Part shown: in pieces, positions 60,298 to 64,000 of the stretch
How positions within the stretch are numbered: the stretch's first letter is position 1
Layout: each line of letters begins with the position of its first letter
Made by a program: the position numbers and the translations under genes
The notes under the pieces: generated by a model
What the model saw: the letters and a program-made list of their open reading frames with translations, nothing else
What the model was told of the DNA's origin: nothing
The model's database searches: none
Virus record (IMG/VR): IMGVR_UViG_3300008952_000009
Location: 1 to 64,000 of that record
DNA from: a virus
Strand: one strand, 5' to 3'
Length of the DNA stretch: 64,000 bases

Positions 60298-62511
60298 TTA
60301 TAACCTCTTTATTGCATTGAGTCCATCGACCACCATTTGACCTGCATCCCTCTCTTTCATAGATAGTTTCAAATCCGACTTTTTTGCTGCGATTTCGGCA
60401 ACGATCTCTGTGATACCTTTTATCATCGTGGCCAAGGCGCCGTCTGCTTTAGCAGCATAAAACACATCATTCTTATCAAAAACGGGGGTCATATAATTGC
60501 GAGCAATGTTTGGAGTTGCCATAACTGGTCCCAGTGATTGGGCTGAATTTGAATCCTCAGTTGGGGCAGCTTGGTTTGTCCCTCTCCTCGCAACCGAACT
60601 AGCACTGAACTGTAAATCCGTACGTGCTTCGTTCTTGCCTGCCTTTACGTTGGATTTGCTTGAACCGCGAACCTTAGTGCCGCCAGGAAGTTTTAAGTTT
60701 GCATTGGCAACTGTTCCTTCCATCCTTTTTTGAATTTCATTCAAATTATCGGGACCTTTTTTGGTGCTGCCTCCTTTTGTTGGCCACTTCTTTTCACGTT
60801 CGTCCTGTATTCTTTTTTCACGCTCTTCTCCACTGGTACCAGCGAAGCTTGCGCCTGCGCCCATGCCAATAACTGTGCCAATTTGAGCCGCCGAGCCGAG
60901 CCCGAAAGTGTTCATAGCCATACCCATCATTATGCTCGAAAACAGAGCAATGTTATCAGTGAAAAAACTTATCATGCCCACGACGACATTTGTTAACTCC
61001 ATCAAACCCTTCTCCCCGCCAATGGCATTGACGAGCATTCTAATCGCCTGCTCCATTGCGGCGTCTATCTTTGTAGCGACTGACAACTGGTCTGCGATCT
61101 CTGATTGGGTTCCTTGCATATCTGTCGCCACTGCATCAAGACCCTCCCTGTCACTCTCTAAAAGATCAGCTTCGGCGTCCATAAACTGCTTCAATTTTGC
61201 GACGTCACCGCCGAAACCCAATGTTGGTTCTTTTGCAAGTGCTCGCAATTCTCTTGCACTAAGTTCCTTGATCGATCTCCCTTCCTTAGCAAGGGAATCC
61301 ATGATCACTTTTCTCTTTTCTGCTGGAGATTCAGCTGCTAGTAAGGCTTGAGCACTGACAAGAGGAGCACCGAAAGCAATATTGATGCTTTGGGCGAACT
61401 TTGCGGCGCCTTCAAATGTATCCATATTTTCATTCATTTGCAACAACTGGTTAACCTCTATTCCCAGTTTCGCTGCCATAAATGCTGTGTCTTTGAATAT
61501 CCTGCGGCCCAGTTCTGCCTCGAACCTGGCCAGAATCGGTTGGGCGTTCTTAAAATCTTGTGCCATCTCTTGTGGAGGGCGCCCCAGTGCTCTGGCTACG
61601 CCTGCAAGGTTGAATAGAAGATCTTTTGCCTGTTCTGGTGTTTGTCCCAGTGCCTTAACTTGAGTTCCAATAATCTGCGCCTGAGTGTCCATAGACACCC
61701 CTAGTTTGCTCAATGTACCTATACCAGCTGTCAATGCAACCAGTTGAGAGTCCTCTCCTGTGGTCAATTCCGAGAACGATAAAAAATTCTCTTTAAGAGA
61801 AGATGCAGCTTCGGCAGCAACTCCTTCGAGATTTGTACCTATTTGACCCATTGCGGCAGCTGCTTCACCAACATTTAACTGCTCTCTAGTGATTTGGGAC
61901 CTTTGGAAGAGTGCTGCGCGTGCTTTGTCCATCCGCAACATTGTTTCAAACATTTTAGCGGTAATTGCAACTAGAACGTTTTGCCACTGCATTGTTTCCG
62001 CAATACCTTTGGTGAACCCTTCTAATAGACCTTTGCCTGATAAATTCTCCCAACCTTTTGATAATCCAAAGGTAGCTTGCAACAACCTCTCGGCAGCTGC
62101 TTCACCTTTAGCTAATCCTTTATCGTAGTCTTCTTGAAGTTTGACTATTTTCTTGATTTCTTTATATCTCTTTCTGGCGGTTTCAAGTTCCTTTTCATCT
62201 ACCTCATCCTGCGTGACCATAAACTCAATCTTTCTTTTTAGATCATATGCCTCTTGGCCCAAGAGTTCTAGTTTCTTCTTTTCAAGATCGATAACGCCTT
62301 CTATCTTATCTTTCTGTTCTGATAAGAGTCTATCTATGTCTTGGTATCTTTTTGAAAGTTCTTCTACACTTACTTTTCGGACATCAACTAATTGATCGCC
62401 CATCACTTCGGTAATTGCCTCAAGTAGTGTTTGGGCAAGTGCTGGATCTATTCTAGAGTTTGCAGCAGCTGCTTTGAGTTGCTCTATAAGTCTTTTACCC
62501 TGATCGCTCAT
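60298..62511 (-). CDS. Tape-measure-like protein
   Basis: 737 residues. Coiled-coil N-terminus (about 45-155), Ala-rich helical middle with the tape-measure feel (QAQIIGTQVKALGQTPEQAK), a hydrophobic segment near 520-560 (MISFFTDNIALFSSIMMGM), then a disordered basic tail. Sets tail length and may enter the host membrane. ATGA overlap with the neighbouring tape-measure-like gene. Confidence 0.7.
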   Translation of the reverse strand: MSDQGKRLIEQLKAAAANSRIDPALAQTLLEAITEVMGDQLVDVRKVSVEELSKRYQDIDRLLSEQKDKIEGVIDLEKKKLELLGQEAYDLKRKIEFMVTQDEVDEKELETARKRYKEIKKIVKLQEDYDKGLAKGEAAAERLLQATFGLSKGWENLSGKGLLEGFTKGIAETMQWQNVLVAITAKMFETMLRMDKARAALFQRSQITREQLNVGEAAAAMGQIGTNLEGVAAEAASSLKENFLSFSELTTGEDSQLVALTAGIGTLSKLGVSMDTQAQIIGTQVKALGQTPEQAKDLLFNLAGVARALGRPPQEMAQDFKNAQPILARFEAELGRRIFKDTAFMAAKLGIEVNQLLQMNENMDTFEGAAKFAQSINIAFGAPLVSAQALLAAESPAEKRKVIMDSLAKEGRSIKELSARELRALAKEPTLGFGGDVAKLKQFMDAEADLLESDREGLDAVATDMQGTQSEIADQLSVATKIDAAMEQAIRMLVNAIGGEKGLMELTNVVVGMISFFTDNIALFSSIMMGMAMNTFGLGSAAQIGTVIGMGAGASFAGTSGEEREKRIQDEREKKWPTKGGSTKKGPDNLNEIQKRMEGTVANANLKLPGGTKVRGSSKSNVKAGKNEARTDLQFSASSVARRGTNQAAPTEDSNSAQSLGPVMATPNIARNYMTPVFDKNDVFYAAKADGALATMIKGITEIVAEIAAKKSDLKLSMKERDAGQMVVDGLNAIKRL

Positions 62512-64000
62512 GCACTGCCCCCATTAATGGCATAGACCCTACTTCCAACCTCTAATGAGACTGAAGGGTCTATGTCTCTTAGTTTAATTAGACCTTTCCG
62601 TAAATTATCTAACTGCTCCAAAAGCACGCCGTCATGTTTTGAGTTCTCAAACTTTGCCTTCTTCATCGGAACTGGACTCATGGCAGTTAAGGTATCCTCG
62701 AACCCCATCAATTGTGATTGTGTCATCTCTTCAGCAACAAACTCCCCTTTTGCTCTTGCGATATCCTTCGGGGACATGCCAGACTTCTTCATGTGCTGTT
62801 CATCCAACTTCAATTTCATACTTCCGTCTTCAATCCCCATCTTTACAAACATCGGAACAAGGACGTTGTCGGCGAAGGCGTGCCCAATACTAGACGAAGC
62901 GAGCAATCGACCAATGTAACTTCCCAGGAGACCACCTGCCATATAAGCAAGAGGTGTCAAGGCGACACCGAGACCAGGAGCAACATTTGCTAGTTGCACA
63001 ATCCAACCGCCTGCCATGCCACCCAACCATCCGCCGAGAGCACCTGCAACTGCCTCTAGTACCCCTCTGGCTTTACCTTTCACATCCAAAGTATCATCAT
63101 TCAGAACCATTGCAGACTCACCTATTGCAAAAAGGGTTTCAACAATTGGGTACTTAGCGAGGGCAGCGAGCATTTTGCTGTTTGCTAATGCTTCACCCAA
63201 CTTTGATCCATATTTAGCAAGAAGTCCACCGCCCGATTTCGCTCCCGCTTCGACTGCTTCGCCTGCAACAGTAGCTCCTATACTTGATGCTGCGCCTTTC
63301 GCGACATCATCAATACCACCTGCGGCCGATCCGGCTACCGAAGATGCGGCTTGAGTGGCTGCCTCGACGCACCCTGCTGCGCCTTTTGCTGTACCTGCTG
63401 CCCTTGCTGCGGCGAGCTGAGCCTTAAGTGTACCAATTTGTAACTTCATCCTTGGTATTCGCACGAAGTTATCGAATTTTGATTTCATGTATGCTGCGCT
63501 AACTGCCATCCCTGCCAAGGCAAGTGCTGGTATAGTTATCTTGGCATGCCTGGCCAAGAATCCGACCGTTTTGGCAATAGCTGGCATGTGCTTGTTGATC
63601 TGGTTGTTAAGTTTTTGGATCAGTTCTGCCATTGCAGCATCGATTCGCTTGCTTTGGTCTAGTGTTTTTTCTGTATCCTTCTTAATCTCTTCATCCGTTG
63701 CTGCTTCGTCTAGATTAGCTACCTTAGCATCAAAATCTGCGAATTGCCCTCTAACTATCTTTTGAAAGTTTTCTGCACTCACCCCTGCAGACCCAAGATA
63801 ACCCTGCATTGCGCGTTGAACGCGTTGATGTGGTACCCCGAACTGTGCTTCTGCTCTCTGATATGCTTCTGCAATCAATCTCACCTTGCCAGATGCATCT
63901 GCAGCAAGAAGGGCAACCCCATTAACAAAAGATCCGCCCAATAATGAATTTAGTTTGGCAGCTGTCTTCAGGGCGTTTTCTGATGTGTCCAAATCTTCAG
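62508..64000 (-). CDS. Tape-measure-like protein, 5' end outside the window
   Basis: At least 497 codons, open to the window edge; a TTG at 63992 is unlikely to be the start because the frame continues. Helical; Ala/Gly-rich hydrophobic stretches (GALGGWLGGMAGGWIVQL, AYMAGGLLGSYIGRLLA) typical of tape-measure or internal tail proteins. C-terminus ends SLEVGSRVYAINGGSA. Confidence 0.65.
   Translation of the reverse strand, partial: EDLDTSENALKTAAKLNSLLGGSFVNGVALLAADASGKVRLIAEAYQRAEAQFGVPHQRVQRAMQGYLGSAGVSAENFQKIVRGQFADFDAKVANLDEAATDEEIKKDTEKTLDQSKRIDAAMAELIQKLNNQINKHMPAIAKTVGFLARHAKITIPALALAGMAVSAAYMKSKFDNFVRIPRMKLQIGTLKAQLAAARAAGTAKGAAGCVEAATQAASSVAGSAAGGIDDVAKGAASSIGATVAGEAVEAGAKSGGGLLAKYGSKLGEALANSKMLAALAKYPIVETLFAIGESAMVLNDDTLDVKGKARGVLEAVAGALGGWLGGMAGGWIVQLANVAPGLGVALTPLAYMAGGLLGSYIGRLLASSSIGHAFADNVLVPMFVKMGIEDGSMKLKLDEQHMKKSGMSPKDIARAKGEFVAEEMTQSQLMGFEDTLTAMSPVPMKKAKFENSKHDGVLLEQLDNLRKGLIKLRDIDPSVSLEVGSRVYAINGGSA

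Noticed and set aside
55600-64000. T4-type late promoters (TATAAATA) before the tail genes
   Set aside because: I looked upstream of each tail gene on the minus strand and saw no such match.

Overview
The window is part of the genome of a large tailed phage, most likely a contractile-tailed (myovirus-type) phage of a Gram-negative host. Practically every gene lies on the minus strand, so transcription runs from high to low coordinates. Genes are packed end to end, often joined by ATGA or TTGA start/stop overlaps, and no stretch above 300 bases is without a feature. Several proteins resemble those of marine T4-related phages (UvsX/RecA, DnaB-type helicase, gp32-like SSB, ThyX, class II ribonucleotide reductase, phosphate permease, Hsp20), but replication differs: there is a full-length bacterial-type DnaE polymerase plus a minimal family A polymerase, and no family B polymerase is visible. 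A 688-residue lipoprotein with five MopE-type Cys/Asp repeats and a von Willebrand A domain is of a kind typical of Myxococcota and other former Deltaproteobacteria. This suggests, without proving, such a host.

Layout. 62.5-64.0 kb to 55.6 kb: tail and baseplate genes (two tape-measure-like proteins, a LysM baseplate protein, a very large virion protein). 55.6-44.4 kb: replication, recombination and nucleotide supply (minimal PolA, a tubulin/FtsZ-like protein, thymidine kinase, gp32-like SSB, RecA, flap nuclease, helicase, B12-dependent ribonucleotide reductase). 44.3-41.2 kb: phosphate transporter, GroES-like co-chaperonin, ThyX, lytic transglycosylase, a spanin-like membrane protein. 41.2-31.4 kb: MopE/VWA lipoprotein, DnaE polymerase, an L,D-transpeptidase-like putative endolysin, HAD phosphatase, dUTPase, IMPDH-like enzyme. 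31.4-22 kb: lipoprotein, sigma-region-4-like regulator, acidic protein, ClpP-like protease, GroEL, glutaredoxin, Hsp20. 22-17 kb: many short proteins, a SlyD-like prolyl isomerase, lipoproteins and tRNA-Arg(UCU). 17-10 kb: outer-membrane-like protein, a restriction-modification-like cluster (two adenine methyltransferases, two PD-(D/E)xK-type proteins, two ParB-fold proteins), RNA ligase and a CAU tRNA. 10-0 kb: early-type accessory genes, including a MoxR-ATPase/VWA-metallopeptidase pair and a large family of 50-100-residue SH3-like proteins, most with strong sigma70-type promoters.

How it fits together. Consensus-like TTGACA/TATAAT promoters, nearly all with 17-base spacers, cluster in the accessory and host-takeover regions and are absent from the tail genes, so early genes probably use unmodified host RNA polymerase. 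The phage brings its own nucleotide synthesis, replication machinery and chaperones (GroEL, GroES, Hsp20, a prolyl isomerase). The two tRNAs would read AUA and AGA/AGG codons that are rare in GC-rich hosts. The strongest candidates for something undescribed are a ROSE-like RNA thermometer candidate ahead of hsp20, the promoter-bounded restriction/ParB/methylase cluster, the expanded SH3-like family, and the tubulin-like protein beside the minimal polymerase.
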